Position numbers and translations under genes: made by a program
Part shown: positions 1-12,263 of the stretch, in pieces
How the letters are laid out: every line of letters starts with the position of its first letter
Numbering within the stretch: the stretch's first letter is position 1
Notes under the pieces: generated by a model
Databases searched by the model: none
Told to the model about the DNA's origin: nothing
The model's input: only the letters and a program-made list of their open reading frames with translations
From: Phoenix dactylifera
Lineage: Eukaryota > Streptophyta > Magnoliopsida > Arecales > Arecaceae
NCBI RefSeq assembly: GCF_009389715.1
Contig: NC_052405.1
Coordinates: 8,349,194-8,413,193, forward strand
Reading direction: 5' to 3'
Length of the DNA: 64,000 bases

Positions 1-1824
1 CTGTTTAATGGAATATGTTATCTAAGAGAAAAAAGTTACAGACTCACATGCTACTAAGGTAGTAATTGAGGGCAAGTAAATAGTTGATCAAATTATGCAT
101 ATGGTAAAAAGGTTCATCCAAAAATCTGAGGATGGAAAAACACTTGCAACTTCCACAAAATGCTTCATTTTGTGACTCCACCGACCTTTTGGGTGATTCT
201 TTACATGTTATTTCTGTTTTGTCTATTTTTTCTCTCATTGATCCAGTTTTCCTCACCCTAGATTGCCCACCATTTGACATCCTAAGATCCCAACAACGAT
301 CTCTCTCAGCTCAAAGGACCTTATGCAATCTGCATAGTAAGTCTATTGGATCCGTTCCTATTGCTTGGAGGTGCAAAAATTCCCTTGATCTTATTCTACG
401 TCTATTTGCAATCTCATAGTGAATGAATAGGTTCTGAACCATTTTACTATCCTTCACCCAAATGTCTCATCTATCATCTTTACTCTCTTTCCATTGTTAT
501 GACATGCAAGAATTTCTCCTAGGACCACAAGCCACACAGAGACCTGGAATATCCAAGAAATTTTCATGTTGGAGAACAGTGGTTGGACCTTATAACATGT
601 CCCACCATCAATCAAGAGGTATTTGATGACTTAAGCAAGAAGCTTCCATTTGCCTCAGCCTTTTAATTCTGGCATCTCTTAATTTGCTTGTTAAAAGAAA
701 GGCATAGCATTGAATATGATTTAGCATGTACTCCATGCTTGTGGTTTCCCCGTTTCATAGATGCCTCCTGATAGTGGTTTAGCATACCGCCTTTACCCAT
801 TTTCTCAATACATCTCTGTGTTTAGGTCATTCTACTAAAAGCAATTAAGAAAAGGATTTAAGAAATGTTCTTCTTACACTTTTCAGTTTTCTTTTGCTAG
901 GTATTTTCATTTCTCATTCTTATTTGACATAAGGTTTGGGTCCTCACGCTTACCGCTTGTAACTGCTCAATAAAGGAATCATATTCATCTTGCTTGTACA
1001 ACATTTTTCTGGTGATAACTTTATTAAAATGTAGCTGGGTGTTGTGACCCTTTCAATATCTTTTTTTTTCTTCTTGTCGTTAAAAGGTACATATTTTAAA
1101 AGAATATTCCTGTCTAGATCTAGCTGTATGGGATACATGATTACATTATAACAAAGCAAGGAGAATCATTATGATGTGTTTCGTTGACATAGAGAAAGAA
1201 GCCTGTCATCTCATCCCTGGACCCCTCTGTATTAGGGTTAAGCTTATACCTATGTGTCTACATGCATCACCAACATTTCATGCTTTAGTAGCAGTGCTCT
1301 TGATTATGAGTTGTAGTACCAACTTATAAATCCTGTCGCTCGCTACCTTTTTTTTTTTGAAAAATGTGATCACCATTTCATTGCTGTTCCAAGTACATAT
1401 TTTCAGTGATATTTAACTTTTTGTCAGATATTTCTTTGAGAACTCTCACTTAACTAGTGGTAAACATGATATTACCAAAACAATTGTTTACATCAATCTT
1501 AGGGCAATGGTGCTTCATGGGGGAGCGAGTTCCTTGATAATGCTAAAATCTGGTACCATGCTAAAAGAAATTTCGTACTGACCAAAGCTTCGCACCAGCT
1601 CTGACTAGACTGGAAAGCATTTCCAAGGACATGCTGATCCAACTATGGTGCACCTTACACTTTGGATGTACCTTTTGCTTCTGCTGCTGCTTATGACCTG
1701 GTCATGCTTGTGTACAATGTACACTTTGTGCCTATAAATGAGTGTTGCGCATAATTCAACTTGGTGAGATTTGGCTTCAGATTGTTAGATACCTGAAAGT
1801 TATAATTGCCATCATTCCTCGCAG
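1..1824. other. Upstream part of O-fucosyltransferase locus, no exon recognised
   Basis: The stretch is AT-rich and stop-rich in all frames. I looked for the N-terminal half of the O-fucosyltransferase domain (the glycine-rich GGLNQ-type GDP-fucose site and the WADPSDF-type segment) and did not find it on either strand. The stretch is therefore probably a long intron, with the first exons beyond the left edge, or the gene is 5'-truncated. Confidence 0.45.
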
Positions 1825-4437
1825 GTAATTCATGTTCCCAAGTCAGATTCAAGGCTAGCTAACAATGGCCTTCCTATTGATATTCAAAAGTTGCGGTGCC
1901 GTGCACTATATCATGCACTTCATTTTGCAGCTTCAATTGAGAGCCTTGGAAAGGTCTGAGCTACCACCTTATCACTTTGGTCTAATAGTTGAGAAACATA
2001 TTGTTCTGATATAGTGCATTTAAGATATATCCTGGGGCATCTTGTAAATTAGGTTCTGAGCATACATCACGCTGACACTACAGAAGCTAGTGGAGCGGTT
2101 GCAGTCCCATGGCCGATATATTGCTCTTCATCTGCGTTATGAGAAGGATATGCTGTCATTTACTGGTTGTACTTATGGCCTGAGTGACTTGGAAGCTGAA
2201 GAGCTGAGAATTATGAGGTATGAACTGTTACTATAGATTTTGTTTTTCATCGTAAATGCAATTAATTACTTGTTGTCAATTTTGTTGTAGGGAGAATACA
2301 AACCACTGGAAATTGAAGAAGATAAACTCAACAGAACAGAGAATCGGGGGCTATTGCCCTGTAACTCCCAAGGAGGTGGGGATATTTCTGCAAGCTTTGG
2401 GATATCCTCCATCCACCTGGATTTACATTGCTGCCGGTGAAATCTATGGTGGTGATACTTACCTTGCAGATTTGAGATCTCGCTTCCCAAACTTGGTCTT
2501 CAAGGTTCTCTCAATGAACCTGTAACTTGTGTGATTTGCCTTCTATAGATAAGCACATCAGGTCAGTCTACTAACATAAAGCTTTTCTTTTTGCAGGAGA
2601 CATTGGCGACAACAGAAGAGTTGCAGAATTTTGCTAGTCATGCTTCACAGACTGCAGCTCTAGACTACATTATATCAGTTGAAAGTGATGTGTTTGTACC
2701 CTCATATACAGGCAACATGGCAAGAGCCGTTGAAGGGCATCGCAGATTTCTAGGGCACCGCAAGACAATCAGCCCAGACAGGTAATTGTTTAGCATAGTC
2801 AATTTACATAGTCTAGAACATCCTTGCTCCGATATTCAGATGCTCCAATGTTGGTCTCTTGGTTAGCATGTTAGCTGCTGCATCATGACTTATATGGTTG
2901 AGCCTTGAATTTGGGAACTTGATTAAGAATGTGCTAGCATTCTGCCGAGTTTCTGCTCTCCAACCTCATAGAAATAGTGTTTTTGTTCAAGTTGCACAAT
3001 GATATCACCATGATACCAGAACTTGTTGGAGGCCATTTTTCTATTATTATAGACATTTTGTCAGTTTTTCTTTCTTGTAATATTGCTGAGGGATCACCAT
3101 GGGTATTCATTCACAAGACATATTAATTGCCATAGTATTTACTTGCAAAATCCACTTACCTTTATGATGTTCGAACTTGTTGATGTCTTTTAAACATTTT
3201 TACAAGATCCTCTGCCTTAAGTGATGCATATGTAGTAGTATAGCTATCAAATAACTAGGTTATTCAAGAGCTGAATTAATTGCCATATTAGTAAGTGACA
3301 CAATGTTCTACCTCAGTTTCTGGCCTCTTAAGTCTTAACGTCATATGAGATGATCCTCATACTTGAAGGAGGAATAATGATCTTGAATGATGCACATGGA
3401 GATGTTCTATATTTCTTTTCCACATACTTGTCAAAAGCCAGCCATGGTTCTCATGATCCAGCTTTTATAAACAACTAATCTGGGTCTTAGAAAAGGAAGT
3501 TTGGATGATTGTTTTGCGATGTCCTGATAAATGTTTTTTAAGATAGGCCTGCAGAACATAAAAAAGGCATAACTTATATATGAAATATCTTTTTTTTGCC
3601 TTTTATCCTTGTTATTTTCTCACGGTTAGTTGTATTATTGCTAATCTTGCTACAACTAAATAGTGTTTTGTTGTTTAAGCCTATAATATTAATATTTGTC
3701 TTCATCACACCTTAAATTTTGGTTTGAATTGTCCTCCAGAACTTTAAATTGCTTCTGGATCGGGGTTTATTTTATATAGGCTCTTGGTAGATCATTCTAT
3801 TTGGGGGGTTCAAATTGGTGGCTAAAAAGACTTCAACAGAGCAGTTGTAGTGGATGAGTTCACAAAATTAAGGGGATAATGTTGATCGCTCTGATGTGAC
3901 GACTGGTTTTCCGTCCTAGCCTGTGATCACTTGGGAATTGTTGGAAGTATTATAGTTGATGAATCTTTTGTTTTTTCTGAAGTAAAAAGATATCCTGTTA
4001 ATTCAATTTAATCCTATTATCAGTTTCTCTAACAAAATTTCTTAAATTTCTTTTCCACTCCCACCTGTTTGTAGGAGAGGATTGGTGGAACTTTTTGATA
4101 AGATAGAAAGAGGAGAGCTGAAGGAAGGTCGAAAATTATCATCACTTGTTACCGAAATGCACAAATTCAGGTATTTCTGTTTATGTGGCACCATTCATCT
4201 TCCTACAAATTGTATTTAGTTTATGAGAGGACCGCTCATGCACGTTCATAATTCATAGTTACATAAGAAGGAATTTTTTTCTGTTTAATTAATTTACAGA
4301 CAAGGGGCTCCAAGGAAAAGGTATGGTTCTCTGTCCGGAAGTAAAGGCCGAGCTCGGCTTAGGACTGAAGAATCCTTCTATGAGAACCCATTTCCTGAAT
4401 GCATCTGCCTCTCTGGAAAGAATTCGCATGTGTATAG
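1825..4437 (+). CDS. Plant O-fucosyltransferase family protein (GT106-type), 3' exons only
   Basis: Six exons can be placed: 1825-1953, 2084-2217, 2291-2504, 2597-2781, 4075-4170 and 4300-4437. All have GT-AG borders and consistent phase. The joined protein shows family hallmarks in order: [11 protein letters not shown] and [11 protein letters not shown], then the HLRYEKDML block, [20 protein letters not shown], the [16 protein letters not shown] block with [11 protein letters not shown], and a C-terminal ENPFPECIC motif. Plant members are type II Golgi proteins with a GDP-sugar transferase fold, some acting in pectin synthesis or cell adhesion; the substrate of this one cannot be told. The N-terminal anchor and first half of the domain are missing from the window. 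At 4438 a donor (tatag/gtatg) joins an acceptor at 5996, where an in-frame stop follows at once (5998-6000). Without that splice the frame runs on to a TAA at 4568-4570, into a MITE. Confidence 0.85.
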
Positions 4438-4532
4438 GTATGTTCTACACTCATTCCATATTTGTATGCCTAAAGCGAGGAATAATCATCAGATATTACA
4501 GGCAACAGTAAAAAGCGAAGGTCTTACACTAA

Positions 4533-4917
4533 GGATCTGTTTGGCTGCTGAGGAAATGAAAGAAAAGTAAGTCCATGGAAGAAAACAAATATGAGAAAAT
4601 TTAGAATTATCTTATGTTTGGTTGAACTGAGAAAATTGTGAAAAAGTTGAAAGAGAAGCCAGAAAATGGTTAAGTTGTTTCAAATGATTTGGTTATTATT
4701 TTCTCTTAGAGTCACTATTTTTTCGTGGAGAAAAAAAATTTAGGCTCGTTGGAGAGAATTTTGGCTTTAAAAAATTCGCTTTGTTTCTCTCCCCTTTTTT
4801 TTTTTTTTTTTGGGTTGGGGGGGGGTGAGAGAGGGTGGAGAGACCAAACAATGGAAAAGAAGATCCCTGCCTAACCAACTTTCATTTCTTTCACTTTGTC
4901 AGCAGCCAGAGAGAGCC
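4533..4917. mobile_element. Tourist-like (PIF/Harbinger) MITE, 385 bp
   Basis: The ends are imperfect inverted repeats: left ggatctgtttggctgctg, right the reverse complement of cagcagccagagagagcc. Each end is flanked by the trinucleotide TAA (4530-4532 and 4918-4920). A 3-bp TWA target duplication and a G-rich TGTTTGG terminus are typical of Tourist elements. No coding capacity. It lies about 95 bp downstream of the last O-fucosyltransferase coding exon. Confidence 0.7.
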
Positions 4918-5526
4918 TAATTATCTAATCATTGGAGTTACTTTTCCTAGTTTTTTATAGTTGATTGTTTTGGGATGTGTCATTGCATTAGTAGGAGATC
5001 CTAAACATTGTAGATAATGCAACCTGAATTGATCTTATTGGCGATTAAATTTTGGCTATTGAGCTAGGTAATTAATATGATATGTAAGTTTTCAATTTTA
5101 CTAGGATAGTGTAAGGAACAGTTTGAGAAAGTGAAACTCAAACCAGACAGGGATTAATAGGGATTTTTGTGATTGCTTTTCATTTGGCTCTTTGGCTTCT
5201 GTCCTCTGGAGTGAGATGCAGCTTCCTGTAAAAAAAAATGCCATTTTCTCCCTTTGTCTAGACTCTTTCCACGCCTACGGGAATTTTGAAAGGATTAATC
5301 CTTGGTTTTATGATTCTAAACCATAACCGATGGTCTCTTTTCCCATTCATCTTGCCTAAATTTTGCATTGGCAAAGAATTTGGACCGATTTCTAGATGAG
5401 ATGCAAAACTGATGGTCATAGAATCAGCTAATCCTTCCACAAAGCCTTCTCAGTAAGCTCTACAAATTACCTCACGTTTGATGGAAAAAGACTTGGATGA
5501 TGATGATGTTAAAACTCTCCTTATAC

Positions 5527-5589
5527 TGACATTTGCAAGACTGAGTCTGAAAGACTTGGCAATGACATTTGCAAGACTGAGTCTGAAAG
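5527..5589. repeat. 27-bp direct duplication
   Basis: Positions 5527-5553 are repeated exactly at 5563-5589, with a 9-bp spacer. No function is apparent. Confidence 0.85.
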
Positions 5590-6582
5590 GCTGTTAGCTG
5601 ATCTTCTTGCATTTGTATCTTAAACATAATGTACCAAATAAAAAGGACAAGAACTCGAAGCTTTCAAGCTTCAAATTCCTACCAATTTGCCATTTCTGTT
5701 AATAGTGCCATCACCGGCATACATTGAAGAATACCATCTTCACCTTAATGCTGGCAATTTTATACTATGCATTGCCTATGACTCTCAAATTCTTCAGGAT
5801 TGTCCATGTGATTGCTCTATGCCACATATGCCATAGCAGACAGATCCATGTTTACATGCAAAAGTGACATTGAACACTCGTTTGATAACCATATAATTGT
5901 GGCTTTGGTTTATCCCTCCTTTTAGTTCTGTTCCCTAATCAGTTAATGACCTGATATGTCTTCTTTCACTCATCTTATGCATTTGCTGATTTTCAGGTAA
6001 CTCTTGGGGCTGGTGTAAAGATCGGTGGTGCAGTTTCTAATATTTCTATATTCTGGGGTTCCAAGATAAAGTTCCGTCTCCCTTCTATTTCCATTCTAGA
6101 GCTCCAAGATAGCTTATACATGATTTTTTTTTTCTGGAGGGCAAAATGCCCATGCTGTATTATTTTTGTTTTCATTAATGTTTAGCCAGGTTCATTTTTT
6201 CAGCATAGCTTATTTCTACAGATCAATTTTGGAGTTTTTTCAGGATTATTTGTATGTTTATTCTTGTTTTGAACTTAAGACATTTTGTGCTGGATCTGTT
6301 TCTCGTAAGTGTTGAAAATGGCTGTGAAGAAGTGCAGGAACAATCCTGCCTAACTGAGATCAACCTGAACTTGGGATTGCAAATCCAATAAACTGGTCTC
6401 GAATTGAGGATACAGCAAATCTTTGGTAACCAGATCCATTTTCTGCATTGCTCCCAAGATCAGTGCTTGGTTCCCTTTCTGAGTGTTGTTATCCAAAATT
6501 ATATGATACATTTCCAAGCGGACTAATCACTTCCATTATTCTTTCTTTTATTTTTTTTATTGGTTGTACCCAAAGTCTGCCT

Positions 6583-6760
6583 ATACCGACGTACCGGTGG
6601 GTGTCGGTACCGAACCGATACCATTAGTTCAGTTTGGTTTATACATCCAAAAGTTTTTAAAAAAATTAGAACCGGTATGGGCCAGTACGGACCGGTACCA
6701 ATTTTTAACACCGAATCGGACCGGTCAGAGCCAGTATCGATTTAATACGGGCTGAACCAG
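6583..6760. repeat. GGTACC/ACCGGT-rich degenerate repeat patch
   Basis: Variants of accggtacc, ggtaccg and accgata recur at short spacing on both strands (near 6593, 6606, 6671, 6690 and 6718). Open frames here simply read through the repeat. Probably the core of a dispersed repeat of unknown class. Confidence 0.5.
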
Positions 6761-6964
6761 CTGATACAGGATGGTTCAGCATGCCATGGTTGTACCTAAT
6801 AATTACTAGTATCATGTAATAGAGTCTCATAATGTTGTGATAGTGCCGCATAATATTCATTAATTATTAAGAAAACCTGTACATGATATTTCTTGATAAT
6901 TACATAGGTGACTAAACAAAGTACAGGAAACATCAGGGTATGGTTAGCTGGAAAATGAGGGGAG

Positions 6965-7004
6965 GATTTTATTGTGAGAAGTAAGATTTTATTGTGAGAA
7001 GTAA
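6965..7004. repeat. 20-bp tandem duplication
   Basis: The unit gattttattgtgagaagtaa occurs twice, head to tail, without mismatch. Confidence 0.9.
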
Positions 7005-7724
7005 GGGCTCGTTTGGTACTCCATTTTTTTTTTGGCTTTCCCCCTCGACCCAAGAAAAGAAACAAACTCAACAGAACAATATGTTTTGTTTTTGAAATTG
7101 TTTGTAAAATCTTGAGCAGCAAAGATCTATTGATTTCAAAATGAGTTAAAATGGAATCATGGAATAGCAATCTGCAAATGCTGTCTTCAACATTAATCTC
7201 CACGCAGTATTTCACTAATCTATAGAGGGACAAACACATAGATTTTCCAAACGATTGGATGGGGTAAACTAGAAGAATGCACCATTAGGGTTTCCAAATT
7301 TGAAGGAATTTTGGATTTTGCATTTCAGTCCTCGATTTTAGCTTTCCTTTTTCCAAAGATTTCCTACAACTAAATAGACCTTTAAAAGCAAATAAATTAC
7401 ATGAAACAATGGCCAATCGTACAAGTACAAAACATTTAGTTGTGCTGATATTTGGAAGCTGAAAGACTAATAAACTGCTTCACCCAGAAATCTGACCAAA
7501 ATAGGATCCAGAGCATGCAACTCTCCTGTAGCATCTTCGAAGCTTAAAAAAGATTTGAGGGATCATTTAGTTGCCTGTTCCATGTTGGGATCTTTTGCTC
7601 AGGCTGTTCAATGGGTAACATGCGATTGCAATCCACATGTAAGGTACTAGTACTTTAAAAATGGCGGGCTGCATCTCAGGAAAATACCAAATAAGATAAA
7701 TTCATTAAATTTCAGATGAATGAG

Positions 7725-8170
7725 GTAATATGAGTATTATATAATTCTGTTTCGAATATGTTATTAGTTATAATATTTTTATTATTCAAACATATTGCTA
7801 GAATAATAATGTTAGTATAATTATTATGATAATATTATATTTATATTATTATACTGGAGACTTATTACTAATACTATGAGATACTATTATATTACTTTTA
7901 AATATAAAATTGTTACAGAAGAGTAACGTACTGTTATAATATTGATGTTGATACTATTATACTAATTATTAAAAAAGAGTATAGTATATGTACTTTAATT
8001 ATATATTTATATATTATATGATGCATATTATATTATGTAGATAATCATTATCATTATATTATGATTAATATTATAATATTGATGATGTAATTATTATTTA
8101 GTAATATTTATTTTATCAATATGAATATTTATATATTTATAACTATATATTATATTATATTATATGCTAC
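7725..8170. repeat. AT-rich low-complexity tract
   Basis: Nearly pure A/T with many short ATT, TTA and TATA runs. Both strands are full of stops and no gene signal is present. Confidence 0.8.
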
Positions 8171-8685
8171 CGGTTTTGTTTTATTTCCTGTAGATTGACT
8201 TGGACTTATCCAAACACATGGATTGAACTAATCAATCTTGACAGTTCCTAGGAATGGATTTTTCACGAATGGGAAGACCATTCTAGTTTCCGTTCCTGAC
8301 TGAAACATGACCTGTTTTCTAAAGGTTGGACAATTGGCTTGTAGAATGTTCGGATCCTTCAATGATTTACTTTGAACAGTTTTAATTGTAGTATACAGAT
8401 TCAAATTGACAAAGGCTTGGGGTTCTGAAACTAAATCCAATTAGATGAATTCCTTTTCAGATCAACATTTAAGAAACATTCTGCGCTCTAGATATATCAA
8501 TTAAAGCACAAACTCCTTTTTTTTGTGAATTTATTTGTAACTGAGCTATCTTTTACTTGCTGAACTTTACCAAGCTATTCCTATTGTTAAGTTGGAAAGA
8601 CTACGGAAGATCATGAAACCATCATGCCTGTGGTGTTTCAATGGCAGGCATCTAGCTAGTGCCGTTTGTTAGGGATGGTTGGTTG

Positions 8686-9389
8686 TGTTGGGGTTGAAAT
8701 TTGGCCTGAGGATGACCACGCTGGAAGAAACCGACCGAGATGAAGAAAGAGGGCCATCTCCTGCGCTCCGGGTACCTGCACAAAGGTTTGGCCAGGGATT
8801 TCGGCGAAGGTCCTCCGATGGCTAAGTTAGAGTTGATACAGCATTTTCTAGAAAAAAGTCCCCAAGTGTTTTTGATATGGCTTACTTATAGTCCTCCACA
8901 AGGGTGTCCAGGTGGCTGAGGTATGGTCCATCCTCATCATGGAAGGAGATGGCCTTGGCCAGGTAGCGTGTGGCCAAGGCCAGGGCCGCTTGAGGCACAC
9001 GGCTTGGGCAATCCTTGTGCATATCATGATGTTGGCCGGTGTGGCAGGATATAGCTCTTGGCATGTGTGCCAGGGTATGGCTCTTGGTAGCAAGCATGGC
9101 TGGGATGTTCGGCCACATGTGCGGGAGTGGGCGCGCACGCGGGTTCGACTACAAGATAGATCGAGCAGGCTTGGAGGTCACAGCATGTGCTTGGCAAGGT
9201 CGGCTCGGCCTTCCACGGAGGCTGAGGTCGGCCTGGCCTCTGGTCGAGGTCGTCTCGGCCTTCGGCGGGGTTCGAGGTCGGCCTGGCTCTCAGTGGGACT
9301 GAGGTCTGGCCTGCTCGGCTCTGAGGTCTGCTCGGCAGCAATTGGGTGGTTCCACGCTAGAGCAAGAAGATCCATTTTACCTCCCATCA
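8686..9389. mobile_element. Solo LTR of an LTR retrotransposon, about 704 bp
   Basis: The segment begins TGTTGGGG and ends CCCATCA, so it has TG...CA termini with a short inverted repeat (tgttggg/tgatggg). It is flanked by a perfect 5-bp target duplication, GGTTG, at 8681-8685 and 9390-9394. No internal domain or second LTR is attached, which is the footprint left by LTR-LTR recombination. The interior (about 8900-9350) is unusually GC-rich, with several degenerate copies of gaggtcggcctgg. Open frames in it are by-products of high GC. Confidence 0.82.
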
Positions 9390-9394
9390 GGTTG

Positions 9395-9932
9395 CATGTC
9401 AGGTTCCAAAATATCATCTATGTAAAGGCACACATCTCAATTGTTTCTTCATGCAGGTGGACTCGAAGGGTTTGGTGGCTCTGACCAAGTTTTGTTGCCT
9501 GAATTTGCTAAATAGAAGCTTGTGTTGATGTGAGATGAAGATACATGTCGCCGTTTTGTCCAACCCCACCAATTTGTTGCTCCTTCCAAACTAATATGTT
9601 GTCTATTTCTGATGAACAATGGATCGACACACCGGCGCACAGGCACTCCATGTACTCTGGTAAAAACTCCTCCTACCAAACTTGAGTATACTATCTCAGA
9701 TTTATGGATGGATATATCAGTTACCTGCATATTTGGGAAGTAATGAAACTCTGCCAAGCCCTGTAAAGTCACTGCTTTTGAACCAAAAGAAATTATCACA
9801 AGGGTTCACCACATCAAAGTTAAGTGCTAGCATTTCTTTAAGATAAATATAATTGTTCATAATGGATGCTGAATTTCTGTGATTGGTATGATCTCAATTT
9901 TGACAAATATAAGAACTTCAAACCATGCAATT
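9395..9932. other. 3' flank of the PPD4-like gene
   Basis: It presumably contains the 3' UTR of the minus-strand PsbP-domain gene. A minus-strand open frame at 9449-9799 has no recognisable domain and is not supported as coding. Confidence 0.5.
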
Positions 9933-11589
9933 TTAGATTACGCGAAAAGAATCTGCAATCTGTTTCAAGTCCTTGTAGTGCCTCTTCCATTGAAGACCTG
10001 AAAAAAGAGAGAGCTTCATGAGCTCTAAACCCTTAACTTTGTTTTCCTACAAGGTAGGCCAGTCTGAAAATGATGGAAGATTGTATTACCACTTGCAGTT
10101 ACATTGAACAAGTAGAGCCGGTTTCCAGCAGCAGTTGCTGTGATGAGTACATGGGGAGGTTCCAGTTCATACTGATAATATGTTCTTCCTGAATGCTCTG
10201 CTACTTCCATGCTTAGAACTTTCCCTTCTACATTCTCGCCAATAACTTCTGGCCCAAACGCATCGATCACCGTCTCAGGTGGTCCAATTAGTTCAATTCT
10301 GGCATTTCCTTCGATATCTAAAATGCAATAAATTTCAAGAATGAGTTACATTGTCGTCGGAATGCATTCTTCAAGTTCTTCCTAAAAGGGAAAGGTAAAA
10401 GAAAAGAACCCTAGGGGACTTGGAACTGGCATTCACTTGAGAATTCCCAGTACAAGGTCTGACAAACTGAAGCAACCTATTGGTTTTTGTTATGTGTTTA
10501 ATTTGCTCAAATTATGAATATCTGTTTGAGGTTAGCGCAAGCAACCATGATTATTAAATGGGTCATATCATTTCATCAAGTTCTTACAGTGTTCTGATCT
10601 TGCCAACAAACTATGGATCAATTAATTAGTATTGGTCGGTATTGCTCTATATCAGAGCCCCTCACTTAGTAAGTCATTAAACTGCCACAACAGCAGCAGT
10701 CCACCCTAGCTTCTCCAATCTAAGTTTGCTCTATCTGCTGCACTTCACAATCTCATTTAATGATTAGAGATATTCATTTGGAGAACATGGTCCTTACTGT
10801 TCGGTTTTAGCAAAATAGTTAGGGCTTGGATTTTTTTTTAATTATTATTACTTCCCAGCAAAGGAGAGCTAAGATTAAGGAAAAGATAGGCTTGGTGTAT
10901 CACATAAATTGATTTGCTATCCAAGTTTTAACTTAAACCACACTAGCTGATTATCAGAGCTAATATTGTTTATAAAGCAGAGAGAACAGGAGAAGAGGCA
11001 GTAGTATTCAAGGTTCACCACCTGCAAATCTCAGAACAGGAGCTACAACAACAAACAAGCGACCTTCTTGCGAGCTTGCAAATCTTAAATCAATCTCTGT
11101 ACCACCAAGATCTGCAATTGATACAGGAACCTAAGGCAAAGCAATATATTAAATTCTGATATGTAGAAGAAAGTGAGGAGGCAAAAGTTGCCTCTGTGCA
11201 CCAAAATCCTAGTAGCTGTGCACTTCATGAATTATTCATTAGTATGATCGATTGCACACACAATTGACTGGTAAAGAGAAGATTTTACCTCTTCCCAGCC
11301 ATCGGGAACTTTGAAGGTGTATGGGATTATTGGGCTCCACCCCACTCCATGTCCTCCAGACTTGTCATCCGGTCTCTGGTATGTCCTCCAACCTGTCTGA
11401 GCAATTTCTTTCCTTGTGAAGAGTCATCCATTGATTGAAGAGAAAAAGAGACATAGTTGAAGAATACTGATGCAGATGACTGCACACCATTAGACTTTGA
11501 TATCATGTTTAAAGAGAGAAGAAACCACAGTTGTTATCTAACATTGGGTATTTGGTGTTGCTATAATTTTTCATAAAAAACATTAAATT

Positions 11590-11634
<45 letters not shown>

Positions 11635-12220
11635 TGGGGAGAAAAACAGTAGCAGAGCTACCACTCTAATTCTCTCCATATCATTTTATGATTTTTCCCA
11701 TTTTTGAGCTTTAATTTAACAACTAATACATGGCAGCTAAACAGATCTAAAATTCTCAGGTGTCTAAATTCAATAAATTTGAATGTAAAAGAAGAATAAA
11801 ATCATGAATTTATACTAAAGACTGCCAAAGACATCTTTCAACTCGATTAGAGCATATAACAAACATTGTTATGAAGAAGAAAAAGAAAAGGTACAACAAA
11901 AAACCAACCTTTTTCATCAGGCTCAGATAAGCCAGGAATCCTCCCAGGCAAGAGACCCTGCTTCACTGCCATCCCATCTCTTGGAAAACCAAACACCATT
12001 CCAGAAACCAAAGACAACCCAGAAACCAATGCACACCTCCTCCCTAAGAACTCAGCAGGCCCCTCCCTGTCTTCTTCCCCTATCGGGCCACACCCTCTTG
12101 TTGCTGCTGCATAGAACCTACTTCTCCCACCACCCTTCTCATGAAGAAATCTCCTCTCACGGATTTGAGCCTTGTGCAGTTGCCTCAAGGACAAGCAGCA
12201 GCTGGTGAAGAGGGTGGTGC

Positions 12221-12224
<4 letters not shown>
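9933..12224 (-). CDS. PPD4: PsbP domain-containing protein 4-like, thylakoid lumen
   Basis: Five exons: 12224-11909, 11392-11289, 11130-11022, 10317-10090 and 9997-9933. The phases agree and give 273 residues. The start is the first ATG after a (CT)n leader. Residues 1-60 are basic and Ser/Arg-rich, like a chloroplast transit peptide. A twin-arginine segment follows (GRRCALVSGLSLVSG, RR at 62-63), ending near AVKQG, which fits Tat import into the lumen. The rest is a PsbP fold; IADLGGTEIDLRFAS, AFGPEVIGENVEGKVLS, HVLITATAAGNRLYLF and the C-terminal LQWKRHYKDLKQIADSF match the PPD4 branch as I recall it. PPD proteins are PsbP paralogues of the thylakoid lumen associated with photosystem assembly or function; the exact role of PPD4 is poorly defined. 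The gene looks intact. Intron 1 carries a 41-nt poly(T) run. Confidence 0.9.
11593..11633. repeat. Poly(T) tract, 41 nt
   Basis: An uninterrupted T run within intron 1 of the PPD4-like gene, a poly(A) run in the sense of that gene. It may be the tail of a short retroelement, but no body is recognisable beside it. Confidence 0.9.

Positions 12225-12258
<34 letters not shown>
12224..12258. repeat. (CT)n microsatellite in the 5' leader
   Basis: About 17 CT units lie directly upstream of the PPD4-like start codon, reading (GA)n in the gene sense. Such leaders are common at plant promoters. Confidence 0.9.

Positions 12259-12263
<5 letters not shown>

Larger units (their letters stand above)
4438..6000 (+). 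other. Putative last intron and stop of the O-fucosyltransferase gene
   Basis: A GT donor at 4438 and a tttcag acceptor at 5991-5996 would place a stop directly after the last splice, so the protein would end ...NSHVYR. The intron would contain the MITE at 4533-4917 and a short tandem duplication at 5527-5589. The alternative is that the transcript is polyadenylated earlier and reads to the TAA at 4568. Transcript data would decide. Confidence 0.4.
6001..8685. other. Intergenic spacer
   Basis: No gene is recognised. It holds a GGTACC-rich repeat patch (6583-6760), a 20-bp tandem duplication (6965-7004), a possible Tourist-like fragment beginning gggctcgtttggtac at 7005 with a weak inverted partner near 7382, and an extremely AT-rich tract (about 7725-8170). 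Confidence 0.6.

Noticed and set aside
8848..9484. Several overlapping long frames on both strands
   Set aside because: They coincide with the GC-rich repeats of the solo LTR; open frames on both strands are expected from composition and none has a domain.
9449..9799. 116-codon minus-strand frame next to the PPD4-like gene
   Set aside because: No domain or codon pattern; the gene ends at 9,933 with a normal stop, so this is UTR or spacer.
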